The position numbers were made by a program, and so were the translations under genes. From UKL13-3 sp943369665 (GTDB lineage Bacteria > Bacteroidota > Bacteroidia > UKL13-3): a DNA stretch of 64,000 nt. The DNA is taken from contig CALRNX020000009.1 in the NCBI GenBank assembly GCA_943369665.1, forward strand, positions 103,694-167,693, in the 5' to 3' direction. Numbering within the stretch: position 1 is the first letter of the stretch; each line of letters opens with the position of its first letter. Below the pieces are notes generated by a model. It ran no database searches. It was given only the letters and a program-made list of their open reading frames with translations, and was not told the origin of the DNA. Of the stretch, positions 47,050 through 56,200 are shown one piece after another.

Positions 47050-47265
47050 ATGGAATCAATCAAATACTTTGTTGAAAAACGTGTATACGGTGTATGCACC
47101 TATTTAGGCGAAAAATTTGGCATCTCCACTTCGCGTATTCGGTTGTATTTTATTTACACTTCGTTTATAACCATGGGGTCTCCCGTTATCATTTATTTGA
47201 TCATGGCTTTTTGGATCAACCTCAAAAAATACATTCGCAACAGTAAAACTGTTTGGGATCTATAA
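47050..47265 (+). CDS. PspC-domain small membrane protein
   Basis: A 71-residue protein consisting of one PspC domain: VYGVCTYLGEKFGISTSRIRLYFIY followed by a single long hydrophobic segment (about 35-58). I take the ATG at 47050, since the longer frame overlaps the predicted promoter. PspC-type proteins bind PspA or sense membrane stress in other bacteria. It lies 44 bases before a histidine kinase/regulator pair on the same strand. Confidence 0.85.
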   Translation: MESIKYFVEKRVYGVCTYLGEKFGISTSRIRLYFIYTSFITMGSPVIIYLIMAFWINLKKYIRNSKTVWDL

Positions 47266-47309
47266 TCGTTTTCGGTTTTTGTATACTTGCGCATTAATCA
47301 ACACTTGTT

Positions 47310-48422
47310 TTGAAAGAAAATAAAACGCGAATCGTTTTCGGTTTGGTAACCGTATACATTATTGCTGCTTTTGGCTGGTGGACCTACGCACATATTCGTG
47401 CCAGTAAAAAACTATACGCTTCCGAACGGGAGAACTTGGAATTACTTTGTTATAAGGCGTCACTTGATATTAACAGTGCTATTTCCGAAGAAATTGTGGA
47501 TGACACCATCAAAGCCCAAGGTTATCTGCAGGCCAACTTTCCTTCGCTCGAAATTGTTTTTGGTGATGAATCACAACCCCTGGATAATTTTCTGATTCGC
47601 CCGGCAAAACAATCTTACTTGCAGTTGGAAAAACGCCACACCCGAACCATGTGGATGTATGGATTAGAGGGCTTGGTTATGATGGGCTTGCTTTTTTGGG
47701 GCATTATCTGGATCTACCGCAACCTCAACAATAGCCTAAAGCTCAAGCGACAACAAAGCAATTTTTTACTCTCCATTACCCATGAGTTGAAAACACCTTT
47801 GGCTTCTATTAAGCTGTACTTGGAAACCTTGCAAAAACGAACGCTCGACAAGGAACAGGCAACAACCATCGTGCAAAACTCATTGGGCGATGTTTCACGT
47901 TTGAGGGATCTGGTTGAAAACGTTTTGCTGGCAGCCCAGTTGGACAACAGCAAATATGAGTTACAGGAGTTCGAGGTTAACCTTACCGAAAATATTGAAC
48001 AAACCATTCATCGTTTTGTTACCCCCCGTAATTTGCAAACCCGGTTCAATGTTCAGTTGGAACCAAATGTTTTTATGGTAACGGATGCAACCGCCATTGA
48101 AATGGTAATGAACAATTTGATGAGCAATGCTGTTAAATATTCTCCGCCCGATGGCAAAATAGAGATCACTCTCCGCACTGATCCTTCCCACGTCATAATC
48201 TCCGTAAGTGATGAAGGATTAGGGATTTCGCCCGAGGACAAAAAAAATATTTTTACGCAATTTTACCGTTCGGGTGACGAACAAACCCGCAGAAGCAAAG
48301 GAACAGGACTCGGTTTGTTTATTGTAAAAAACCTGCTGACGTTGCTGAATGGTGAAATAAAAGTGAAAAACAACCAAACCAAAGGCACTACATTCGAGTT
48401 TAGTTTTAAAAAGCATGAGTAG
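47310..48422 (+). CDS. Membrane sensor histidine kinase
   Basis: A 370-residue kinase with two transmembrane helices (about 7-27 and 115-137) enclosing a small periplasmic sensor of about 87 residues. The HisKA domain has H158 in ITHELKTPLAS. The ATPase domain has N-box NNLMSNAVKY (268-277), G1 DEGLG (301-305) and G2 GTGLGL (331-336). The start codon appears to be TTG at 47310; the first helix starts right after it and no ATG precedes it. Its stop overlaps the response regulator gene by eight bases. The signal sensed is unknown. Confidence 0.93.
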   Translation: MKENKTRIVFGLVTVYIIAAFGWWTYAHIRASKKLYASERENLELLCYKASLDINSAISEEIVDDTIKAQGYLQANFPSLEIVFGDESQPLDNFLIRPAKQSYLQLEKRHTRTMWMYGLEGLVMMGLLFWGIIWIYRNLNNSLKLKRQQSNFLLSITHELKTPLASIKLYLETLQKRTLDKEQATTIVQNSLGDVSRLRDLVENVLLAAQLDNSKYELQEFEVNLTENIEQTIHRFVTPRNLQTRFNVQLEPNVFMVTDATAIEMVMNNLMSNAVKYSPPDGKIEITLRTDPSHVIISVSDEGLGISPEDKKNIFTQFYRSGDEQTRRSKGTGLGLFIVKNLLTLLNGEIKVKNNQTKGTTFEFSFKKHE

Positions 48423-49110
48423 AATATTATTAGTTGAAGATGAAGAGCATTTGCAACATGCACTCAAGTTAAACCTTGAGATGGAGCAATATGCTGTTTT
48501 TGCTGTAAGCGATGGAAACAGTGCTATCAAAGCTTTTAAGGAACAAAAATTCGACCTGGTGATTTTGGATGTAATGCTTCCGGAAATGGATGGATTAATG
48601 GTATGCGAACATATTCGTTTGCACGATGCAGATGTTCCTGTTCTCTTTTTATCAGCTAAAAGCACACCTGCTGATCGCATTAACGGGCTTCGCAAAGGTG
48701 CTGATGATTATCTTACCAAGCCTTTTGACCTCGAAGAATTACTCTTACGTGTGCGAAAACTCATTGCTAAAAATGAAAAGCTTACACAATCCGAAACCGG
48801 AAAACAATTTTCCGAATATGTGTTTGGCCCCAACAAAATCAACTTCGAAAGTTACGAAGCATATGGTGTGCATGGAAAAGTAGAGCTTACCAAAAAAGAA
48901 ATTTTATTAATGAAGCTGCTTATCGAAAACAATAATCAAGTAGTAAGCCGTGAACATATTTTAAAAGTAGTATGGGACTATACGGTAATTCCAAATACAC
49001 GAACCATTGATAATTTTATTCTTGCCTTGCGCAAATACTTTGAAAAGGACCCCAAAAACCCGGTTTATATTCAGAGTGTGAGAGGTGTTGGATATAAATT
49101 TGTAGCCTGA
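48415..49110 (+). CDS. OmpR-family response regulator
   Basis: A 231-residue regulator. The receiver domain has E8-D9-E10, phospho-acceptor D52 in VILDVMLPEMDG, a serine in FLSAKS and K102 in YLTKPF. The C-terminal winged helix (about 135-230) has LTKKEILLMKLL, VVSREHILKVVWDY and the closing SVRGVGYKF. It is the partner of the overlapping histidine kinase. A bidirectional terminator follows 12 bases after the stop. Confidence 0.95.
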   Translation: MSRILLVEDEEHLQHALKLNLEMEQYAVFAVSDGNSAIKAFKEQKFDLVILDVMLPEMDGLMVCEHIRLHDADVPVLFLSAKSTPADRINGLRKGADDYLTKPFDLEELLLRVRKLIAKNEKLTQSETGKQFSEYVFGPNKINFESYEAYGVHGKVELTKKEILLMKLLIENNNQVVSREHILKVVWDYTVIPNTRTIDNFILALRKYFEKDPKNPVYIQSVRGVGYKFVA

Positions 49111-49122
49111 TACACGAATTAT

Positions 49123-49153
49123 AAAAGAGAAGGATATCACTTCTCTTTTTTTG
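49123..49153. terminator. Bidirectional terminator between the response regulator and Arc-like genes
   Basis: AAAAGAGAAG (49123-49132) pairs with CTTCTCTTTT (49140-49149) around a 7-base loop, with T-runs outward on both strands. The stop codon of the converging Arc-like gene (49139-49137) lies inside the loop. Confidence 0.75.
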
Positions 49154-49307
49154 TTTTAGCCCGGCCCGATTTTTTCAACGCATCATTCAAGATCCACTCA
49201 ATTTGACCATTGGTGCTCCTAAACTCGTCCGCAGCCCAAGCTTCAATCTGCTCCATCATCTCTTTGCTGATGCGCAGCGCAAATGGTTTCTTTTCTTTAT
49301 CGGCCAT
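49137..49307 (-). CDS. Arc-type ribbon-helix-helix protein (56 aa)
   Basis: A short gene of 56 codons plus TGA. The sequence MADKEKKPFALRISKEMMEQ opens a ribbon-helix-helix fold: the beta strand KPFALRIS, helix A EMMEQIEAWAADEF, then RSTNGQIEWILNDAL as helix B. The tail is basic. The conserved strand and NGQIE segment match small Arc-family proteins annotated in many Bacteroidota. It could bind DNA as a dimer, but the target is unknown. Its ATG overlaps the TAA of the preceding gene (TAATG), so the two are translationally coupled and the gene is certainly part of the SPFH operon. Confidence 0.88.
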   Translation of the reverse strand: MADKEKKPFALRISKEMMEQIEAWAADEFRSTNGQIEWILNDALKKSGRAKTKKEK

Positions 49308-49804
49308 TATTGAATTGCAGTAATTGACTCTTTTTGTTGAATGTATTGCAAATAACTTTCCAGTTTTTGTTGTTCGCCTGTTCCAATCAAAACGCGCATA
49401 CCATTTTTAAGCTCCAGCTGTAAACCGATATCTCCTTTTATATTATACGCTTTGCCATTCTTAAATGACCCTCTGATACCCCAGCCTCCATATTCCCAAA
49501 GAGGTTCGTATTTTCGTATATACGCCTTTTCAATATCATTCCACTCAATCTGTTTATGCTTTAGCTGTAAAGGCCAAAATTGATAGGAGATTCCTTTTTC
49601 ATTTATATCCACAACCAGTTTACACATATATATAAATAGAACCACAACCAACACGATTGCCAGAAAAATAACGGAGTCCCTTTGTATTTCGCCTTTGTTC
49701 TGATAATCGCTAAGCATAAAAGCAAGTCCTTCAAACAGCGGTATGAATAAAATTGCTTTTAACCACCACTGGCTAAATCTTTGTGTTTCCTTGAACGTTT
49801 CCAT
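49307..49804 (-). CDS. Two-helix membrane protein of the SPFH operon
   Basis: A 165-residue protein with two transmembrane helices (about 15-33 and 43-66), then a beta-rich cytoplasmic part with INEKGISYQFWPLQLKHKQIEWNDI and YNIKGDIGLQLELKNGMRVLIG. This resembles a PH-like fold of the bPH type, by inference. The family has no assigned function that I know. It starts five bases after the SPFH stop and its stop overlaps the Arc-like start. Confidence 0.75.
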   Translation of the reverse strand: METFKETQRFSQWWLKAILFIPLFEGLAFMLSDYQNKGEIQRDSVIFLAIVLVVVLFIYMCKLVVDINEKGISYQFWPLQLKHKQIEWNDIEKAYIRKYEPLWEYGGWGIRGSFKNGKAYNIKGDIGLQLELKNGMRVLIGTGEQQKLESYLQYIQQKESITAIQ

Positions 49805-49808
49805 TGTT

Positions 49809-50663
49809 TTAGTGGTTTAATGTTCCGGCATTAATAACAGGATTAGCCGCTTTATCGCTGCACAATACCACCATTAAATTGCTCACCATAGCAGCTTTCT
49901 TATCATCATCCAATTCAATAATCTGTTCGGCTGAAAGTTTTTTCAACGCCAGATCAACCATACCCACCGCTCCTTCAACAATCTTGGTTCTGGCTGCTAC
50001 AATGGCTGTTGCTTGCTGGCGTTGCAACATGGCACCAGCAATTTCCTGGGCATATGAAAGGTTACTGATGCGCGCTTCCATTACTTCAATTCCAGCAATA
50101 GATAACCGCTCACTTAATTCTTTCATCAGTTCTTCATGTACTTCGTTTGCTCCGCTGCGCAGTGATATTTCGGCTTGTTCATCATCAAAATTGTCGTAAG
50201 GATATGTTCCTGCAAGTTTACGAATAGCCGATTCGCTTTGTATTTTAACAAAACTTTCAAAATGATCTACCTCAAAAGCCGCTTTGAAGGTATCCTCAAC
50301 TTTCCAAACCAATACAATCCCGATCATAATGGGATTACCCAACTTATCGTTTACCTTAATGGGTTGACTATCCAAATTGCGCGCACGTAACGAAATTTTA
50401 CGTTTGGTAAAAAATGGGTTCACCCAAAAAAAGCCGTTTTGTTTTACTGTGCCTTTGTATTTTCCAAATAATACCAAAACGGTCGACTCATTGGGGTTGA
50501 CAATAATAAAACCCGTAAGCATTATGAACCCGATCAGTGCCGTTACACAAGCCAACCAAAGGGTATGACCAAGCACCCAAAGAGGTGTAGATAAAAGAAT
50601 TGCCAGAGAAACGGTTAACATTACATAACCCGAAAAAGGGCTAAAAGTAGATTCTGTTTTCAT
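49809..50663 (-). CDS. SPFH/band 7 (stomatin-like) membrane protein
   Basis: A 284-residue protein with two N-terminal hydrophobic segments (about 12-57) and an SPFH domain from about 62 to 230. Segments are IIVNPNESTVLVLFGKYKGTVKQNGFFWVNPF, the LSIAGIEVMEARISNLSYAQEIAGAMLQRQQA signature region and a following helical EGAVGMVDLAL stretch. Such proteins form large membrane-associated oligomeric cages that organise membrane enzymes. It is the first gene of the trio with the PH-like and Arc-like genes and is divergent from metG. Confidence 0.92.
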   Translation of the reverse strand: MKTESTFSPFSGYVMLTVSLAILLSTPLWVLGHTLWLACVTALIGFIMLTGFIIVNPNESTVLVLFGKYKGTVKQNGFFWVNPFFTKRKISLRARNLDSQPIKVNDKLGNPIMIGIVLVWKVEDTFKAAFEVDHFESFVKIQSESAIRKLAGTYPYDNFDDEQAEISLRSGANEVHEELMKELSERLSIAGIEVMEARISNLSYAQEIAGAMLQRQQATAIVAARTKIVEGAVGMVDLALKKLSAEQIIELDDDKKAAMVSNLMVVLCSDKAANPVINAGTLNH

Positions 50664-50843
50664 TGTTTGTTTGATATTAAAATGATATCACAAAGATATA
50701 ATCTTTAAAGTTGAAAAAACAAGTAATAAAGTGTATTTGTTCATTCTATTGGAGGGTATAATAATATTGGATTATGAGTTGCAATTGGATTCCTTAATGA
50801 GCCCATCACATTTAACAGATTTCCTTCTTCCGCTAAATTCCCG

Positions 50844-50850
50844 TAATTTG
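50844..50850 (+). promoter_or_regulatory. Candidate -7 element of metG
   Basis: TAATTTG at 50844-50850 is TAnnTTTG with one base fewer. The predicted start point is about five bases before the ATG at 50862. Confidence 0.3.
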
Positions 50851-50861
50851 CACCCCTAGTT

Positions 50862-52997
50862 ATGACCGAACCAAAACGATATTTAGTTACTGCGGCTTTG
50901 CCTTACGCAAACGGACCTGTTCATATTGGCCACCTGGCTGGTTGTTATTTACCTGCCGATATTTATGTGCGTTACCTCAAGGCCCAGGGAAAAGATGTAG
51001 TGTTTATTTGCGGAAGTGATGAACATGGCGTTCCGATTACCATTAAGGCAAAAAAGGAAGGAATCACACCACAACAGGTAGTGGATAAGTATGATGGCAT
51101 TATGAAAAATGCTTTCAAAGAATTCGGTATTGAGTTTAGTTACTATGGCCGAACATCCTCGAAAACACACCACCAAACAGCTCAAGCGTTTTTTAAAGTG
51201 CTTTACGAAAAAGGCGTTTTTAAAGAGGAAATTACCAAGCAATATTATGACGAAGAGGCTAAGCAATTTTTAGCCGACCGGTATATTACCGGAACATGTC
51301 CACGCTGTGGGAACCCGGGTGCTTATGGTGATCAATGTGAAAAGTGCGGCACAACATTAAGCCCTACAGATCTAATCAATCCAAAGTCGGCACTCAGTGG
51401 CGCTACTCCCGTTTTAAAGGAAACCAAAAACTGGTTCTTGCCAATGGGAGAAATTCAGCAAAGCACCCCGTTCCAGGAGTATATCAAACGTTTTGACGGC
51501 TGGAAGTCGAATATAAAAGGCCAATGCCAAAGCTGGTTATCGGAAGGTCTGTTGCCCCGCGCCATGACCCGGGATTTGGATTGGGGCGTTCCTGTTCCTA
51601 TTGAAGGGGCCGAAGGAAAAGTGTTGTATGTATGGTTTGATGCCCCGATTGGATATATCTCTGCAACAAAGGAGTATTTTGAACAACAATCCTTGGTTGA
51701 CAAAAACGATTGGACTAAATATTGGCAGGATGAAGAAACCGCTTTAGTGCATTTTATCGGTAAAGATAATATTGTGTTTCACGCGATCATTTTCCCAATG
51801 ATGTTGATGACACATGGCAATTATATTTTACCAACCAACGTGCCCGCAAACGAATTTTTAAACCTGGAAGGAGATAAAATTTCAACCAGCCGAAACTGGG
51901 CGGTTTGGTTGCACGAATATTTGGTTGATTTTCCCAACCGACAAGATGAACTGCGCTATGTGCTTACTTCAATTGCTCCCGAAACAAAGGATAGTGAGTT
52001 TACGTGGAAGGATTTTCAAACACGAGTAAACAGTGAGCTTGTTTCTATTTTCGGCAACTTTGTAAATAGGGTATTGGTGCTCAGCGAAAAATATTATGAG
52101 GGAAAAGTCCCGCACGTTGTTACCAATTTAACCGATGAAAAATTGTTTGCCGCCCGCCAGTTATGTTTCGACACGATCGGGCAAACGTTACACAGCATGC
52201 GTCAAAACCTGGATGTGGTAAAACTGCGTGATGCACAAGCTGACTTTATCAATGCCGCTCGAGCCGGGAATAAATATTTAGCCGATACAGAGCCTTGGAA
52301 GCTCATTAAAACAGACGAAGAAAGTGTAAAAGCAATTATGTACGATGCCTTGCAAATTTGTGCAAAGCTGGCTATTGCTGCCGAGCCCTTTCTTCCTCAC
52401 ACAGCAACCAATTTAAAAAACATGTTGGGCGCACCCGGATTAAAATGGAGCAGTTTGTTTAACGAGAACGTTTTAAAAGATGGACACCAATTGAATAAAC
52501 CTGAAGTGCTTTATAAACAAGTGCAAGACGAAGAAGTAAAAACACAATTGGAAAGACTCGAACGCATAAAAGCCGAAAACAATGTTCCAGCGGGAGTCGA
52601 AAAAACCACAAAGCCTTCAGAAAACATGGCACCCGAAACCCTTGAAAGACCAGCACATCATGCTGTAAAAAGCGATATTACCTATGAGGATTTTGATAAA
52701 ATAGATTTGCGGGTAGGAAAAGTTTTAGAAGCCGAAAGAGTTCCCAAAGCAGATAAGTTGTTAAAGCTAACAGTTGATCTTGGTTTCGAAAAACGGACCA
52801 TCCTGAGTGGTATTGCCGAATACTATGCTCCTGAAGAATTGGTGGGAAAATTAGTTACCGTTGTCGCCAATTTGGCTCCCCGTAAAATACGCGGAATAGA
52901 AAGCCAAGGAATGCTGCTAATGGCTGGAAATGACTTTGGTAAATTGTACAGCGTAGGCTCAGAAAAAGATATTGAACCGGGTAGTGTGGTGAAATAG
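50862..52997 (+). CDS. metG: Methionyl-tRNA synthetase with C-terminal tRNA-binding domain
   Basis: A 711-residue class I synthetase that charges tRNA-Met. The HIGH motif H21-I-G-H lies in NGPVHIGHLAG, and the KMSKS counterpart is K339-I-S-T-S-R. A zinc knuckle with two CxxC pairs lies near 146-163 (CPRCG and CEKCG). An anticodon-binding domain follows, then a C-terminal EMAPII-like tRNA-binding domain (about 605-711; DLRVGKVLEAERVPKADKLLKL). Length and order are those of the dimeric bacterial form. The gene runs divergently from the SPFH operon. Confidence 0.97.
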   Translation: MTEPKRYLVTAALPYANGPVHIGHLAGCYLPADIYVRYLKAQGKDVVFICGSDEHGVPITIKAKKEGITPQQVVDKYDGIMKNAFKEFGIEFSYYGRTSSKTHHQTAQAFFKVLYEKGVFKEEITKQYYDEEAKQFLADRYITGTCPRCGNPGAYGDQCEKCGTTLSPTDLINPKSALSGATPVLKETKNWFLPMGEIQQSTPFQEYIKRFDGWKSNIKGQCQSWLSEGLLPRAMTRDLDWGVPVPIEGAEGKVLYVWFDAPIGYISATKEYFEQQSLVDKNDWTKYWQDEETALVHFIGKDNIVFHAIIFPMMLMTHGNYILPTNVPANEFLNLEGDKISTSRNWAVWLHEYLVDFPNRQDELRYVLTSIAPETKDSEFTWKDFQTRVNSELVSIFGNFVNRVLVLSEKYYEGKVPHVVTNLTDEKLFAARQLCFDTIGQTLHSMRQNLDVVKLRDAQADFINAARAGNKYLADTEPWKLIKTDEESVKAIMYDALQICAKLAIAAEPFLPHTATNLKNMLGAPGLKWSSLFNENVLKDGHQLNKPEVLYKQVQDEEVKTQLERLERIKAENNVPAGVEKTTKPSENMAPETLERPAHHAVKSDITYEDFDKIDLRVGKVLEAERVPKADKLLKLTVDLGFEKRTILSGIAEYYAPEELVGKLVTVVANLAPRKIRGIESQGMLLMAGNDFGKLYSVGSEKDIEPGSVVK

Positions 52998-53019
52998 TTT
53001 TTAGCCCGATATAAATTTG

Positions 53020-53027
53020 TATTTTTG
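53020..53027 (+). promoter_or_regulatory. Candidate promoter -7 element of tRNA-Arg
   Basis: TATTTTTG matches TAnnTTTG exactly and ends nine bases before the tRNA. A T-run at 52998-53002 could serve as the upstream element, 17-18 bases away. Confidence 0.45.
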
Positions 53028-53036
53028 CACCTGTTT

Positions 53037-53108
53037 GGTTTCGTAGTTCAACGGATAGAATAGATGTTTCCTAAACATTTGATAGCAGTTCGATTCTGCT
53101 CGAGACCA
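53037..53108 (+). tRNA. tRNA-Arg (anticodon CCT)
   Basis: The cloverleaf folds by hand. The acceptor stem is GGTTTCG with CGAGACC (one G-T pair), and the D stem is GTTC with GAAT. The anticodon stem GATGT with ACATT encloses TTCCTAA, giving anticodon CCT. The T arm is AGCAG-TTCGATT-CTGCT, and the discriminator base is A. The 3' CCA is not encoded. The anticodon reads AGG arginine codons. It has its own promoter-like element upstream and a terminator two bases downstream. Confidence 0.95.
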
Positions 53109-53109
53109 C

Positions 53110-53143
53110 AAAGCCCAACATCGTATGATCGTTGGGCTTTTTT
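53110..53143 (+). terminator. Terminator of tRNA-Arg
   Basis: AAAGCCCAAC (53110-53119) pairs with GTTGGGCTTT (53131-53140), followed by further Ts. Confidence 0.85.
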
Positions 53144-53212
53144 ATGCTTATCGATCAAGCGTCTCATAACAAAGACGTTCAACTTCCATAAGGAGACGTT
53201 TTTAACCATAAA

Positions 53213-53240
53213 AAAAGCCCCGCAGTATTGCGGGGCTTTT
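53213..53240 (-). terminator. Terminator of the second giant T9SS gene
   Basis: A 12-base-pair stem, AAAAGCCCCGCA (53213-53224) with TGCGGGGCTTTT (53229-53240), and a 4-base loop. On the minus strand it starts 23 bases after the stop codon and is followed by a T-run. Confidence 0.88.
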
Positions 53241-53262
53241 CACTTATTTTACATCAACCAAA

Positions 53263-56200
53263 CTAGTGTGTTTTCACCAATTTAATTGTTTGCGTTTCAG
53301 GACCGTTTAATTTCAAGAAATAAACGCCCGATTGTAATGTGCTTAACTGTTCAATCATGATGCTGTTAAGCCCTTCTTTAGCATCCATTTGTTTTGAATA
53401 AACAGTGCGGCCTTGTATATCATTAATAGTAACTGTATACGCAGCAGCCTGGCTGGTTACAAAATCAATGCTTACGTTTTGGTTAAATGGATTCGGATAA
53501 ACCGCTACACCAGAAAGTACATTTTTAGTGTCGGTTACCTTAACGATATTAGTGTATTTCGCTGTTCCATCATTATCAACCTGACGCAGGCGGTAATACA
53601 ACGTTGACACTTTTGCTGCGGTAAAGGCGTTGCGATCTGTAAGTGTATAGTTCACCAATACATTGCTGTTTCCTTTTCCTTTTACAAATCCTACCTTAGA
53701 GAAGGTTTGTCCGTCAGCCGAACGCTCTACATCAAATCCGTTATTGTTTAACTCAGACGCTGTAGCCCAGTTTAACAATACATCTCCTTTAAGAGCATTC
53801 GCTTTCAAGCTTACCAATTGAACCGGTAATGGATTCACAGTAGCATCTCCTGCTACAGCAAATTCTCCCAAGGTTGCAACACCTGTTCTTGATAATATCG
53901 GGAATGCATTTGTGCCGGTAGTTGTAACATGCGTTCCTTCTAAGCTCCAGATACCAATATTGTTTGCTCTTCTTACCATTACAAGTTCAGCAGCAGTGTT
54001 TACAAAGCCAATACCATCTGCATTTAATGTAAGTGTATGTTGGCCGTTCACAAAGCCATTAGCCGAAGTAAATCTCCAGTAACCGAATGGTGAAACCTTA
54101 TCAACATTAATTGATCCTTCAGTTAAAGGTAGGCCCGAATTAGAAGCTGGGTCTGATGAAAAGAATCTGGCCGTTATCGTTCCGCCTGTTGGAGGTGCCG
54201 TAAAGGTAATATTGGCCGAGTTATCAGATGATCCATTTGCCAATGGGAAGTCATAAGAGGTAACCGAAGTATTTACCCATCTTCTGATAGCTCCTCCGGT
54301 TATTTTACCATTTCCTAAAATCAACCCTATGTTTGTTGTGTCTGCTCCAATTGAAACGGTTACATTGTTCTCTGTTATACTTCCTGTTGTTAAATCTAGC
54401 GTATCGGCAACTGATAATGTTACTGCGCCAGAGCTACCCAACATCAAATGAGTACTATCCAACAACAATATGCTTCCCACTTTTTGCGTAGTCACATTGT
54501 TTACTTGTAACGAACCTCCACCATTAAACACCAATACATCATTAACAAAAGGAGCGGTTCTTGCCGGAGTCCAGTTTGATGCAACGCTGTAATCCGCTGG
54601 TGATGTTTGATTCCAAACATATGTAGTTTGCGGAGGTGTTGGGTTAATGGTAATTGTATAGTCCTCTGTTTCTCCAGAACCAAATGTCGTACAAGCATCT
54701 GTTGAGGTATTTGCTGTAGATGCTCTGGTACGAAGTCTCACACGAATTGATCCTAATGAAGCTGTGTTCGGAATGGTTACGTTGTATACATATGTTGTAT
54801 TTCCTGTGGTGTTTCTTGATAAATCATACCATTCAGATGCCGCAAATGTTCCGTCATCATTCCAATCGAACCATGCAGAAATTGACGCTCCGTTATAATC
54901 TGTCATAACTGACAAAATATACTCTCCACCTCTAAACACTTCTGTTGTGAATGCCCCGGTTTGAGGGAAATTCGTATAATTTGGTATCGTTCCACAACCT
55001 CCGGTAGGATTAGTCATCGTATTGAAAGATGCATCAAAAATACATGCATAAAGGCTTGTTCCATGACTTGGAGAGCAGTACTCCGTCCGAATTACTCGCA
55101 CTCCCGCAGGTGCTGTAACCGAAGGCGTTTGCGTAGTTGCATTTACCGTTATTGAACCGCATTCTGCATCTACAACATTTCCTAAAGTGGCACTTGAGTT
55201 GATCGAATAAGTAAGCCAGAAATAGTTTGTATCCGGCATTAGCTCTTGTAATCCATTTACCGAAAATCCAATCGATCCCGGTAATGCAGGCAATGTTGAA
55301 CCAAATTGATTGCTAAACGACATTGCCGGGCTGTTGCCTGTATACCATACTCTGATATCTCTTATATCCGCAGTATCGGTTGTTCCCAGCGCATTGAAGC
55401 TAAGTTCCGTTAAAGGAACCGATGCTCCCGTTGACGACATAAATACTTGGATTTTCAACATTTGATTATCAGCAGATCCTGCACCTACTTTTGATAGAAC
55501 ATCCTGAGAAACCGTTGATCCGATATACGCTAAAGGTGTTGTAATTTGAATATGGCCGGCAGGATTTGTTACTGTAGGCAATTCATAATTACCGTTAACC
55601 TCAACGCTATCAAATACGGCATCTATAAAGTTACCATTTGTGGCTGCCCCATCAATATCATAAGCCAACCAGTAATTTGTTGTAGCGTTTGCTATTAAAG
55701 TATCCACAACAGCGAAATTAAATGCACCGTTAGGAGCACTTACCGTTCCCAATAATGTATTTGTATTGAATGAAGTCGATGATCCGGTTCTGTATAATTT
55801 AGCATTTAGGATATCTGACACAGCCGTTGTTCCTGTAGTCGAAAAATGAATATTGCTTAACGCTAAATCTCCACAACCCGAAGTCGTGATTGGAACGTGT
55901 AATACAGCTTTGTTGAGTGCACCAGCGAAAGTTGGTGTTGTCATTTGAATCGCTGAAGTCGAACCAAAAGCAATTGGGTTCGATGTAATAATAACTTTGT
56001 AATCTTCTGTTTCTCCGTAACCGTAGTCTGAACAAGGATTGTTAACAGGGAAACCAGTCCACCATTCAACACCACTTCTCACACGCATGCGTGTTTCACC
56101 AGGTAGACCGCTGCAAGGGATTGTAATGCTACCGGATACTGAGTTTGAACTTGTGGGTGTAAGATATACGAACTCGTTGGTATTATTATATATACCATTT

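Noticed and set aside
53037..53262. tRNA-Arg as an integration site for a mobile element
   Set aside because: No integrase is present and no repeat of the tRNA 3' end was seen downstream; the tRNA is followed directly by its own terminator.
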